From Caldifarciminota bacterium (GTDB lineage: Bacteria > Hydrothermota > UBA3073): a stretch of 59,577 bases of DNA. Within the stretch, counting starts at the first letter, position 1; each line of letters opens with the position of its first letter. This document shows, in pieces, positions 52,485 through 59,577 of this stretch. The stretch spans positions 1 to 59,577 of the forward strand of contig JAGMCL010000096.1 of NCBI GenBank assembly GCA_023129165.1. The letters run 5' to 3'. Position numbers and translations under genes: made by a program. The notes below the pieces were generated by a model, which saw only the letters and a program-made list of their open reading frames with translations, made no database searches and was not told the origin of the DNA.

Positions 52485-52908
52485 ATGAAAAAGGTAATGT
52501 TAATCCTGGCAAGTCTTGTATTTTTTACTATGTGTGAAAGGTAGTTTTATGGGAATGATTAATATCGATGGATACTCTTTTACTGAAACTGGGGTTGTTC
52601 AAGTACACGGCGCCATCGGCTCTGTTGGGATACAACGGAAAGGTTTCGGACCTTATCTACCCGCACAAAGTACAATTGATGGAGGGTGGCCTACTGGTCA
52701 GTTTGAAATATCGGACTGGTTTAGTACTGATCTTATAAATGGAAAGGACATTGGGACTGCTTTTTGCGAGGTTAAAGCAAGGTTTGCCAAGCTTCATCCC
52801 GAAACTTTTAATATGGAACCCTATCGTAGAGATATGTTTTATTTTAATCTCTTCGCTGATCCGACAATGTGGCTTGTAAAAGAACCCGAGGTGAAAGATG
52901 AAAATTAG
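52485..52908 (+). pseudogene. Secreted protein gene frameshifted in a T6 run
   Basis: ATG 52485, with AGAAGGCTGAG just upstream, opens a signal peptide MKKVMLILASLVFFTMC that ends at TAG 52544. Removing one T from the T6 run (52521-52526) joins it in frame to the rest of the ORF. The joined protein starts MKKVMLILASLVFLLC and continues VKGSFMGMINIDGYS, for about 140 residues. The body includes GAIGSVGIQRKG and SDWFSTDLINGKDIGTA and ends NLFADPTMWLVKEPE. The end is faintly like the end of C25-type secreted proteases, but this is not reliable. It overlaps the next gene by 11 nt. Confidence 0.6.
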
Positions 52909-53635
52909 ATTGTTAAGTATTGTTCTACTTATCTTCTCAGTCCTCCAAGCTCATGAGCATTTTCCAGAAGAAAAAGGCTCTCCATGGAATATAAGCATCA
53001 ACATGGGAGGGTCATTATCAAAGGGAAACACCGATGTACTTCAACTTCAGGGTGGAGGAAATATTGCCTATCGCATAATAAATCCCTGGTCGAACCTTGC
53101 AATAGACGGCTCTCTCCTGTTTGGTAGGACATCGGGAAATACCTTTCAGGAGAAGTTCCATATTCAACCACAGTTTAACTATTTTTTTAACAATAAAGAC
53201 TATTGTTTTGTTCATCTTTTCTGGAAGAGGGACAAATTTGCTGGTGTAACAAAAGACATAGCAGTGATCGGTGGGCTCGGTCGAGAGTTAATCAAAAAAG
53301 AGAAATTTGGTTTCAAGGCAGAATTGGGTGGAATATATGAAAGAAGAATTACAGTTATACACGATACTCTCGATTTCCCTTCCGGGTTTATTTATACAGA
53401 AGCAAATTGGAATCCCAATTCTTTTTTGAATTTCGTGTTAATTACTCAAACCACTCACGATTTCACAGATTGGGAAAATTATCAACTTTTAATTTCTTCA
53501 TCTCTTCAATCCATCATAACCCAGAATCTATCTTTTGTTCTGAACTGTCGTGCTGTTTATTATAGCATTCCACCAATTCCTGATGCAGAGAAATGGGATA
53601 TTACATTGATTCCACAGTTGCAGATGAATTTTTAA
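52898..53635 (+). CDS. DUF481 family outer-membrane protein
   Basis: 245 residues. A signal peptide (about 1-17, ending LQA) is followed by NISINMGGSLSKGNTDVLQLQGGGNIAYR, the signature start of DUF481 (YdiY-like) barrels. Further strands alternate down to LNCRAVYYSI and the final QLQMNF, with a terminal Phe as in outer-membrane proteins. GAGGTG lies upstream of the ATG. The start overlaps the end of the frameshifted secreted gene, so expression is coupled to it. DUF481 proteins are outer-membrane barrels, some salt-induced. Confidence 0.78.
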   Translation: MKIRLLSIVLLIFSVLQAHEHFPEEKGSPWNISINMGGSLSKGNTDVLQLQGGGNIAYRIINPWSNLAIDGSLLFGRTSGNTFQEKFHIQPQFNYFFNNKDYCFVHLFWKRDKFAGVTKDIAVIGGLGRELIKKEKFGFKAELGGIYERRITVIHDTLDFPSGFIYTEANWNPNSFLNFVLITQTTHDFTDWENYQLLISSSLQSIITQNLSFVLNCRAVYYSIPPIPDAEKWDITLIPQLQMNF

Positions 53636-53653
53636 ATAAGATAAGTATATTTT

Positions 53654-54060
53654 GACAGGATTAACCCCGTAAACTTATTCCGTTCGTACAGGGCAGGCCC
53701 CATACGAGCAAGCTCCTACGGGGCAGGCAGAATTGACAGGATAAATATTATTTAAAATAAAAGAAAAGTTAGAGATTTACTTAATAAATAAAAAGATTTT
53801 TAAATCCTGTGTATCCTTTCTATCCTGTCTAAAAAAAGACATTATTGACAGGATTAACCCCGTAAACTTATTCCGTTCGTACAGGGCAGGCCCCATACGA
53901 GCAAGCTCCTACGGGGCAGGCAGAATTGACAGGATAAATATTATTTAAAATAAAAGAAAAGTTAGAGACTTACTTAATAAATAAAAAGATTTTTAAATCC
54001 AGTACATCCTGTTTATCCTGTCTAAAAAAAGAAATAATTTGACAGGATTGACATGATAAA
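53654..54060. repeat. 193-bp tandem duplication containing ATCCTGT repeats
   Basis: The unit GACAGGATTAACCCCG begins at 53654 and again at 53847, a shift of 193 bp, with near-identical sequence to about 54040; GACAGGATTG at 54041 starts a third partial copy. Each unit holds a GC-rich hairpin stretch and ends with AAATCCTGT-type and TGTCTAAAAAAAGA sequence. It fills the gap 53636-54093 directly before the RsbW/GNAT/AlbA_2 gene. No gene is seen. Confidence 0.85.
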
Positions 54061-54093
54061 TAAAAACTTTTATTTCCAAAAAAGGAGTTAGAT

Positions 54094-56064
54094 ATGGAAA
54101 ACGTAGAATCAACTAAGCTAACAATACCAAACAAATTATCCCACCTTCAGATGGCTTTATCATATGTTGAAAAGGCAGCTAAATTAATCGGTTTTGAGAA
54201 AAAAGAAATAACGAAAATTATATTGGGAGCTGAAGAAGCAATTAGTAATGTTATTAAGCATGCCTATGAAAAAGAAGAAAATGAACAATTCAATATAATA
54301 TGTAACCAAACTCCTCTGGGCATAAAAATTATCATTAAGGAGAAAGGAATACCCTATGACCCCAAACTGTTCCCAAAATATGATCCAAATGCACCATTTA
54401 AAGAGCAAACTGGAATGGGGCTTGGATTATTCTTAATGAAGGAAAGTATGGATGAAATATCTTTTCATAATCTTGGAATTGAAGGAAAAGAAGTCCATCT
54501 CATAAAGTTTCTTCCTCATACAAATATTACAAAACATGTAAATTCATCTGAAATAGCTCAATTTGAAAAAGAGAAAAAATCTGAACCCAGGAAAAATGTA
54601 AAATTTACTATAAGAAGAATAAAACCAAAAGAAGCAATCGAAGTATCAAAATGTATATATAAAACCTATGGTTATTCATATCCTTCCGAGCATGTTTATT
54701 ATCCCGAAAGAATAGTAGAACTGAATAGAAGTAGACATTTTATTTCCGCAGTTGCGGTAACAGAGAGTGATGAATTTGCTGGCTCCTGCGCCCTTTCAAA
54801 GGATGAACCAGATGACAAGATAGCTGATATTGGTCAAGCGGTTGTAAAACCGGAATTCCGCGGGAACTATTGTCTTGAACAACTTACAAATTATCTTATC
54901 AAAATTGCCAAATCTGAAGAAATGCTTGGTATATTTGTTCAGGCTGTAACAAACCATATATATTCTCAAAAAGCAGCACATCGTCTAGGGACAAAAGACT
55001 GCGCCATACAACTGGGTCATTGTCCTTCTACATGGGTTTTTAAAAAAATAAAAGAAGAACTGGATCAAAGGGAAACAGTTGTATTATCATTTTTGCCACT
55101 TCAGAAAGAACATAATATTAATGCTTATCTCCCACCTCATCATAAAGAAATGATAAAAAAGATATATAATAATATCAAATTTAACCCGACTTTTGTCGCT
55201 ATTCCAGAGAAAGATGTTTTTATATCCAATAACTCATCTATTATCGAAACAACGATCGTAAACATTGAAGGTAATGCAAAGATAAAGGTAAAACAATACG
55301 GTAAAGATATTATACCAAGAATAAAAGAACAATTAAAAGATATCTGTTTAAAACATATCGATGCAATATATCTACATCTAAACTTAGAGGACCCCTTAAC
55401 CCAAATTTTAACTCGTGATTTTGAAAAGATGGGGTTTTTCTTTTGTGGGATATTTCCCGGGGAATCTTTGGGTGATTCACTCATCCTGCAATATTTGAAT
55501 AACATTTCAATTGATTTTGAAAAAATTCAAATACATAGTGAATTTGCAATGGAATTACTCAAATATATTAAAGAATTAATGGAAAATGACCCCATTAAAA
55601 TTCTTATAAAAGGTGGTGAAAATGATAAATTAGAATTCAAATCAACGTTGAGATGGAATCAAAAAGAGGACATAAAAGATTGGTCGATGGAGTATATGGT
55701 TATGAAAACCATTGCTGCCTTTATAAATTCCTTTGGTGGAACACTTTTAATCGGAGTTAAGGATGATGGTACTATTATTGGTATTGAAGCAGATAAATTC
55801 CCGAATGAAGATAAGTATTTACTGCACTTTTCAAACCTAATTAAAAAATATATTGGCTTAGAATACAGTGAATGTATTAACTACCTTCTTGTTGATGTAG
55901 AGGGAAAGAAAATTATGAAAGTGGATTGTTACAGACATATAAAACCAATTTTTTTAAAGCTGGGGGATAAAGAAGAATTTTACATTAGAAGTGAATCTTC
56001 GAGTATAAAACTACAAATAAGTAAAGTTATTAAATATATAGATAATCACTTCCCCAACTCCTGA
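54094..56064 (+). CDS. Three-module fusion: RsbW-like ATPase, GNAT domain, AlbA_2 (Schlafen-type) domain
   Basis: 656 residues. Module 1 (about 1-145) is an anti-sigma-factor kinase-like HATPase: EEAISNVIKHAYE near 47-59 and GMGLGLFLMKE near 107-117. Module 2 (about 165-475) carries two GNAT-like units: FTIRRIKPKEAIEVSKCIYKTYG, ADIGQAVVKPEFRGNYCLEQL, and a second half DAIYLHLNLEDPLTQ with DFEKMGFFFCGIFPGE. Module 3 (about 505-656) is AlbA_2/Schlafen-like: DKLEFKSTLRWN, IAAFINSFGGTLLIGVKDDG, FYIRSESS. No membrane segment is present. AAGGAG lies upstream of the ATG. It could link stress or partner-switching signalling to acetylation and nucleic-acid control; this is inference. The RsbW-GNAT half has known relatives, but I know of no such triple fusion. 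Confidence 0.75.
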   Translation: MENVESTKLTIPNKLSHLQMALSYVEKAAKLIGFEKKEITKIILGAEEAISNVIKHAYEKEENEQFNIICNQTPLGIKIIIKEKGIPYDPKLFPKYDPNAPFKEQTGMGLGLFLMKESMDEISFHNLGIEGKEVHLIKFLPHTNITKHVNSSEIAQFEKEKKSEPRKNVKFTIRRIKPKEAIEVSKCIYKTYGYSYPSEHVYYPERIVELNRSRHFISAVAVTESDEFAGSCALSKDEPDDKIADIGQAVVKPEFRGNYCLEQLTNYLIKIAKSEEMLGIFVQAVTNHIYSQKAAHRLGTKDCAIQLGHCPSTWVFKKIKEELDQRETVVLSFLPLQKEHNINAYLPPHHKEMIKKIYNNIKFNPTFVAIPEKDVFISNNSSIIETTIVNIEGNAKIKVKQYGKDIIPRIKEQLKDICLKHIDAIYLHLNLEDPLTQILTRDFEKMGFFFCGIFPGESLGDSLILQYLNNISIDFEKIQIHSEFAMELLKYIKELMENDPIKILIKGGENDKLEFKSTLRWNQKEDIKDWSMEYMVMKTIAAFINSFGGTLLIGVKDDGTIIGIEADKFPNEDKYLLHFSNLIKKYIGLEYSECINYLLVDVEGKKIMKVDCYRHIKPIFLKLGDKEEFYIRSESSSIKLQISKVIKYIDNHFPNS

Positions 56065-56125
56065 CCAACCTGATACTATACAATACTTATAAAACCCATT
56101 AAATTCAATAAACATCTCTTTGTTT

Positions 56126-56150
56126 GCATCAACATGTTCAATGCACTCCA
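56126..56150. repeat. GCACTCCA hairpin repeat
   Basis: GCATCAACATGTTCAATGC followed by GCACTCCA. Same family as 2343, 8974, 37636 and 41688; its stem is nearly that of the coding copy at 37662-37680. Confidence 0.65.
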
Positions 56151-56170
56151 AATTGCGTTGAATAAAAAGC

Positions 56171-56199
56171 TTGACAACACCGAATATATGTGGTAGAAT
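56171..56199 (+). promoter_or_regulatory. Sigma70-type promoter of ybeY
   Basis: TTGACA, 17 nt ending TGTGG, TAGAAT (one mismatch). It lies about 35 nt upstream of the ATG at 56233. Confidence 0.75.
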
Positions 56200-56232
56200 A
56201 CACTTTGATACGACTTACAATTGTAATTAAAA

Positions 56233-56646
56233 ATGAGTGAGATTTTCATAAATCCCAACGACTATAACATAGATATCAAATTCCTTATGAGACTCATAGA
56301 TGAAATCTTAAAATGTGAAAGATCTCCATCAGAACTCAAGGTAGAGATCACATTCACTGATGATGCTTTTATTAAGAAACTCAATGAAAAGTATCTAAGA
56401 AAGGATTATCCAACTGACTGTCTTTGTTTTAACTTATCAGAAGAAGCAACGGATAGAGAAATAGCTGATATATATATATCCTACGACAGGGCAGTTGAAC
56501 AGGCTATGGAGAGAAACGAAACACTTGATTTTGAACTTGCGATACTCACAGCACATGGTGTTCTGCACGCCATTGGTTATGAAGATGACAAGCTGATAGA
56601 GAAAAAGCAAGAAGATTATGTAAAAAGACTATTCACACGCACATAA
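56233..56646 (+). CDS. ybeY: Endoribonuclease YbeY (16S rRNA processing)
   Basis: 137 residues. Family landmarks: KLNEKYLRKDYPTDCLCF near 49-66, IADIYISYDRAVEQA near 78-92, and the metal site HGVLHAIGYED (108-118). The usual motif H-G-x-L-H-x-x-G-Y-D-H has His as third zinc ligand, but here that place is Asp118. A replacement of a zinc ligand by Asp is chemically plausible. It stands first in a unit with two CNNM/CorC-like genes, a common neighbourhood of ybeY. The ribosome binding site is weak. Confidence 0.9.
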   Translation: MSEIFINPNDYNIDIKFLMRLIDEILKCERSPSELKVEITFTDDAFIKKLNEKYLRKDYPTDCLCFNLSEEATDREIADIYISYDRAVEQAMERNETLDFELAILTAHGVLHAIGYEDDKLIEKKQEDYVKRLFTRT

Positions 56647-56661
56647 TGATATAACCCTTTT

Positions 56662-57597
56662 ATGCTTACCGCTCTTCAAATAATTTCACTTGTTTTTTTG
56701 CTGTGCCTTTCAGCCTTCTTCTCAGGTTCCGAAACCGCTATATTCTCACTTTCCCCACTTACCCGCAGAAAACTCTCAAAAGAGTCTTCTAAATTCCTGG
56801 TTCTCAAAGAACCACATACACTTCTACCGACAATACTATTTGGCAATACACTCGTAAATATAAGTATTTCTTATATTGTGGCTATAATCTTCACAAGAAT
56901 TGTTGGTATATTATCTCCTGCTAATATCATATTTATAACCCTTGGGGTTGCCTTTGTACTACTCTGCTTTGGTGAGTTTACTCCAAAGTTCGCAGCAACC
57001 AGATTTGCTGAATCTATAACAAGAAAGTGTTTATCCACTCTCCTTTTACTTAAGAAACTCTTTACCCCCTTCACAATTCTAATAAACCTTGGAATGATAA
57101 AATTATGGAGAAGAAAAGATACAATGCTCACCTCAAGGGAAGTAAATGCTATGATAAATCTTGCCAAAGAGGAAGGACATGTAACTGATAAAGAAAAAAA
57201 GTTTGTTGAAAATGTATTATCTCTGAAAGAGATTACAGTAGAAGATACAATGACCCCGAGGAAGGATATACAGGCCTACCAGGAAAAAACCCTTATCTCA
57301 TCAATTATTAGCAAAAGACCTCATTCAAGAATTCCTCTGTATGGAGAGAATATAGATGATATCAAGGGTATACTTTACATAAAAGATGTTACACCTTCCC
57401 TAAAGAAAGGATATTTAGGTAACTTGAAGGCACAGAAACTTAAGAGGAACGCAATGTTCATCCCATCAACTATGAGTCTCTCTGAACTTCTTGAGACCTT
57501 CCAAAAAAAGGTAATTCATATAGCGATCTGTGTTGATGAATACGGTGGCGTGGATGGTCTCATAACCCTGGATGACATTCTTGAGCGAATGTTATAA
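56662..57597 (+). CDS. CNNM/CorC-like transporter-related protein (short form)
   Basis: 311 residues. A DUF21 transmembrane domain (about 1-135, AFFSGSETAIFSLSPL near 18) is followed by a CBS pair region (VEDTMTPRKDI near 193 and VDEYGGVDGLITLDDILERML at the end). The CorC/HlyC C-terminal domain is absent, unlike the next gene. Family proteins are linked to Mg/Co resistance or cation transport, with regulatory CBS domains. It is 16 nt after ybeY and 2 nt before the second paralogue, so it is co-transcribed. Confidence 0.82.
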   Translation: MLTALQIISLVFLLCLSAFFSGSETAIFSLSPLTRRKLSKESSKFLVLKEPHTLLPTILFGNTLVNISISYIVAIIFTRIVGILSPANIIFITLGVAFVLLCFGEFTPKFAATRFAESITRKCLSTLLLLKKLFTPFTILINLGMIKLWRRKDTMLTSREVNAMINLAKEEGHVTDKEKKFVENVLSLKEITVEDTMTPRKDIQAYQEKTLISSIISKRPHSRIPLYGENIDDIKGILYIKDVTPSLKKGYLGNLKAQKLKRNAMFIPSTMSLSELLETFQKKVIHIAICVDEYGGVDGLITLDDILERML

Positions 57598-57599
57598 AT

Positions 57600-58865
57600 A
57601 TGCTTATTATTCCTATCATACTACTTATATCTTACTCATTCTTTTCACTTTCAGAGATTGCGTTTACGTCTTGTGATGTAATAAAATTAAGAAGTTTGAC
57701 TCAAAAGAAGGAGGAATCATTTACTTACAAATTCCTACAAAATCCCGAAAGGTTCCTCTTAACTGTACTTGTGGGAACCAATATCGCTATGGTTGCTCTA
57801 TCAATACTTGCTTCAAGCATGTTCTCTTTTAGACCATGGATGAAAGGTATCTCACCACTTTTACTAACGTATGTTGTTCTCATATTTGGTGAGATAATCC
57901 CAAAGGGTATAGCCTATCGCTTCAGCCTTAAAATATCAGTTGTATTATCAAAACCCTTAACCCTGCTTTACTGGTTGTTCTTCCCGATAATATGGCTTGT
58001 AAAAACAACCGCTGGAGAGTTCCTGAAAGTATTTAAAATAAGTGCAAATACAAAAAGGACACTCCTGAAAGAGGAAGAGATAAGAGTGGGTATGGCAGGT
58101 TTGCCTCTTCAGGAGAGAAAACTCATACTGCGAATGCTGGAATTTTCTGACAAAAGGGTGGAGGAGGTTATGATACCAAGAAATAGAATAGTAGCCGTTC
58201 CTACTAATGTATCACTCAATGAATTTGTTGATACTGTTGTCAAAAGCGGTCACTCTAAAATACCAGTTTATGATGGCAACCTGGACAATATTATAGGATT
58301 TGTCAGGATTAAAGAAGTGATAACAAATTATATGGGTAGTGAACCCAGGAAGGATGTGGAAAACAGGCAAGAAGGCTGGATAGACGAGACTAAAAATGAA
58401 TGGTTGTTTGATGTTCTTCACAAATGTATGTTTGTACCACCCCAAAAGCGGATAGAAGAACTTATGGATGAGATGAAAAAGGAGTATAGATACATAGCAA
58501 TTGTAAAGGATGAATATGGAGGAACTGAGGGACTTATTACCCTCGAAGATATCCTCGAGGAACTTTTCGGAGAGATAAGGGATGAATATGATTTTTTTGA
58601 AACCGGGATACAGAAAACAGGTAATATTTTCATTGTTGGTGGTGATACAGACATTGATGAGTTAAGATATGAACTTGGGATAGATATAGAAGAAAGGGGC
58701 ACAGTGTCGAGCCTCCTTCTTTCACGAATAAAAAAACAACCAAAGATTGGTGAAAAATTTTATTTTAACTGGGGTACTATTGAGGTAATTTCAGTCCGGC
58801 GAAGAAATATAGATAAGGTAAAGATAACAATAAAAAGAAAATCCTGCATCGATGATCCTATCTAA
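57600..58865 (+). CDS. CNNM/CorC-like protein with CorC_HlyC domain
   Basis: 421 residues. DUF21 membrane domain (about 1-150; FFSLSEIAFTSCDV near 15, LIFGEIIPKGIAYRFS near 93), two CBS motifs (RVEEVMIPRNRI near 190 and VKDEYGGTEGLITLEDILEELFGEI near 300), and a C-terminal CorC_HlyC domain (DTDIDELRYELGIDIEERG near 350). This is the full-length form of the family. It starts 2 nt after the preceding paralogue and ends 2 nt before the convergent gmhB gene. Confidence 0.85.
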   Translation: MLIIPIILLISYSFFSLSEIAFTSCDVIKLRSLTQKKEESFTYKFLQNPERFLLTVLVGTNIAMVALSILASSMFSFRPWMKGISPLLLTYVVLIFGEIIPKGIAYRFSLKISVVLSKPLTLLYWLFFPIIWLVKTTAGEFLKVFKISANTKRTLLKEEEIRVGMAGLPLQERKLILRMLEFSDKRVEEVMIPRNRIVAVPTNVSLNEFVDTVVKSGHSKIPVYDGNLDNIIGFVRIKEVITNYMGSEPRKDVENRQEGWIDETKNEWLFDVLHKCMFVPPQKRIEELMDEMKKEYRYIAIVKDEYGGTEGLITLEDILEELFGEIRDEYDFFETGIQKTGNIFIVGGDTDIDELRYELGIDIEERGTVSSLLLSRIKKQPKIGEKFYFNWGTIEVISVRRRNIDKVKITIKRKSCIDDPI

Positions 58866-58867
58866 AG

Positions 58868-59422
58868 TTACTTGCCTTTTTTAATCCTATTCTTTTCAAT
58901 TCTCGAAATCAATCTCCCCGCCTTTAGTATATCATCAACCACATAATCAGGAGATGACTCATTTAATGTCTTTTTACCAAAACCTGTAAGAACGAGTATG
59001 CTACATATTTTCTCTCTTCTCCCGAGTTCAATATCTGAACTTTGGTCACCAATTATGTACGATTCAGTCTTGTCGATATCAAAATCTCTACAAGCTTTTT
59101 TGATTAGACCCGGCTTTGGTTTTCTGCAATTGCAATCATCATCAGGATGGTGCGGACAGACATATATTGCATCAAGAAAACTATTTGCCTGAGAGAGAAG
59201 GTCTTTCAGCCTTTTATGTATTTGTAACAACTTCTCAGTTGTAATATAACCTCTACCAACTGCTGATTGATTGGTAACCAATATAACAAGAAATCTAAGT
59301 ATATGAAACCCATTAATTGTCTGAGCAGCACCAGGAAGAAGTTCAAGAGAAGAGGCATCTTTAATATATTCCTTCTCCTTTACGATGGTTCCATCTCTAT
59401 CTACAAATACTGCCTTCTTCAT
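58868..59422 (-). CDS. gmhB: D-glycero-beta-D-manno-heptose-1,7-bisphosphate 7-phosphatase
   Basis: 184 residues of the HAD superfamily: FVDRDGTI with the nucleophile Asp pair, LVTNQSAVGRG, the zinc-binding CPHHPDDDCNCRKPKPG near 108-124, and ESYIIGDQSSDIELG with the last acidic pair. It removes the 7-phosphate in ADP-heptose synthesis and so pairs with gmhA at 1356-1925. Length is typical. No ribosome binding site or consensus promoter is obvious. It converges on the CNNM/CorC-like gene with 2 nt between stops. Confidence 0.92.
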   Translation of the reverse strand: MKKAVFVDRDGTIVKEKEYIKDASSLELLPGAAQTINGFHILRFLVILVTNQSAVGRGYITTEKLLQIHKRLKDLLSQANSFLDAIYVCPHHPDDDCNCRKPKPGLIKKACRDFDIDKTESYIIGDQSSDIELGRREKICSILVLTGFGKKTLNESSPDYVVDDILKAGRLISRIEKNRIKKGK

Positions 59423-59554
59423 AATAAAAATTAGTAATTATAAAATATTTAAACTAAATTATAACTTATTACCTCTTGATACAGGAGATGACTTATGACA
59501 CTAACTATTTTTTATTTTTAAAACCCATATGTTTTTTAGGCAGATTGCAAGACG

Positions 59555-59574
59555 CCTGCCTGCCGGTAGGCAGG
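59555..59574. repeat. CCTGCC/GGCAGG palindrome
   Basis: CCTGCCTGCCGGTAGGCAGG, followed by the window end. Related palindromes are at 5581-5612 and 31160-31178. The last 155 bases hold nothing else. Confidence 0.6.
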
Positions 59575-59577
59575 TTG

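Overview
The window comes from an AT-rich, diderm bacterium of an uncultured lineage. Heptose genes (gmhA at the left end, gmhB at the right end) imply an LPS-type outer membrane. Several lipoproteins and outer-membrane beta-barrel-like proteins are present, and six secreted proteins end in FlgD-like or Por-secretion-type C-terminal tails. This combination fits FCB-group bacteria or candidate phyla such as WOR-3, TA06 or Cloacimonadota. No rRNA or good phylogenetic marker was used, so the placement is an inference.

Layout. (1) 1-2 kb, minus strand: gmhA, ispE and spoVG, then tRNA-Gln. (2) 2-20 kb: an accessory region with many dispersed palindromic repeats and several decayed genes. These are a DUF3788 gene with an in-frame amber codon, a methyltransferase tail, a GyrI-like gene cut by a repeat, and a possible frameshifted mini-gene. 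Between them lie single intact genes: a HIT-type nucleotidylyltransferase-like protein, a nucleotidyltransferase, an ATL-type alkyltransferase homologue, an EEP nuclease or phosphatase, an HhH glycosylase, a nitrilase-family amidase, a TPR protein, a DUF2235 hydrolase and a four-PAS histidine kinase. The TPR and kinase genes sit behind two copies of one portable promoter repeat, and one copy has its -10 box triplicated. (3) 20-31 kb, plus strand: two secreted or lipoprotein genes, a 1378-residue acyl-CoA dehydratase activase-like protein, DUF763, a polysaccharide deacetylase, deoB and a double-ACT protein. (4) 31-41 kb, minus strand: five large secreted proteins with sorting-type tails, including a 14-repeat YCF48-like protein and a 14-repeat YVTN-like protein. 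(5) 41-52 kb, minus strand: DUF456, an outer-membrane-type protein, HNH endonuclease, TPR lipoprotein, an unusual pilin-like lipoprotein, tRNA-Ala, clpX, clpP, tig and ppdK. (6) 52-59.5 kb: a frameshifted secreted gene coupled to a DUF481 protein, a three-module RsbW/GNAT/AlbA_2 fusion protein, ybeY, two CNNM/CorC-like proteins and gmhB.

Most genes with a recognisable promoter have TTGAC(A/T), exactly 17 nt, then TATAAT or one mismatch. Eleven such sites are listed. TAG is used as a normal stop in several genes. The strongest candidate for something undescribed is the 656-residue fusion at 54094-56064. The promoter repeat with three tandem -10 boxes and a palindromic repeat that has become in-frame coding sequence inside a secretion tail are next. 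Family calls rest on motifs recognised by eye. No database search was run.
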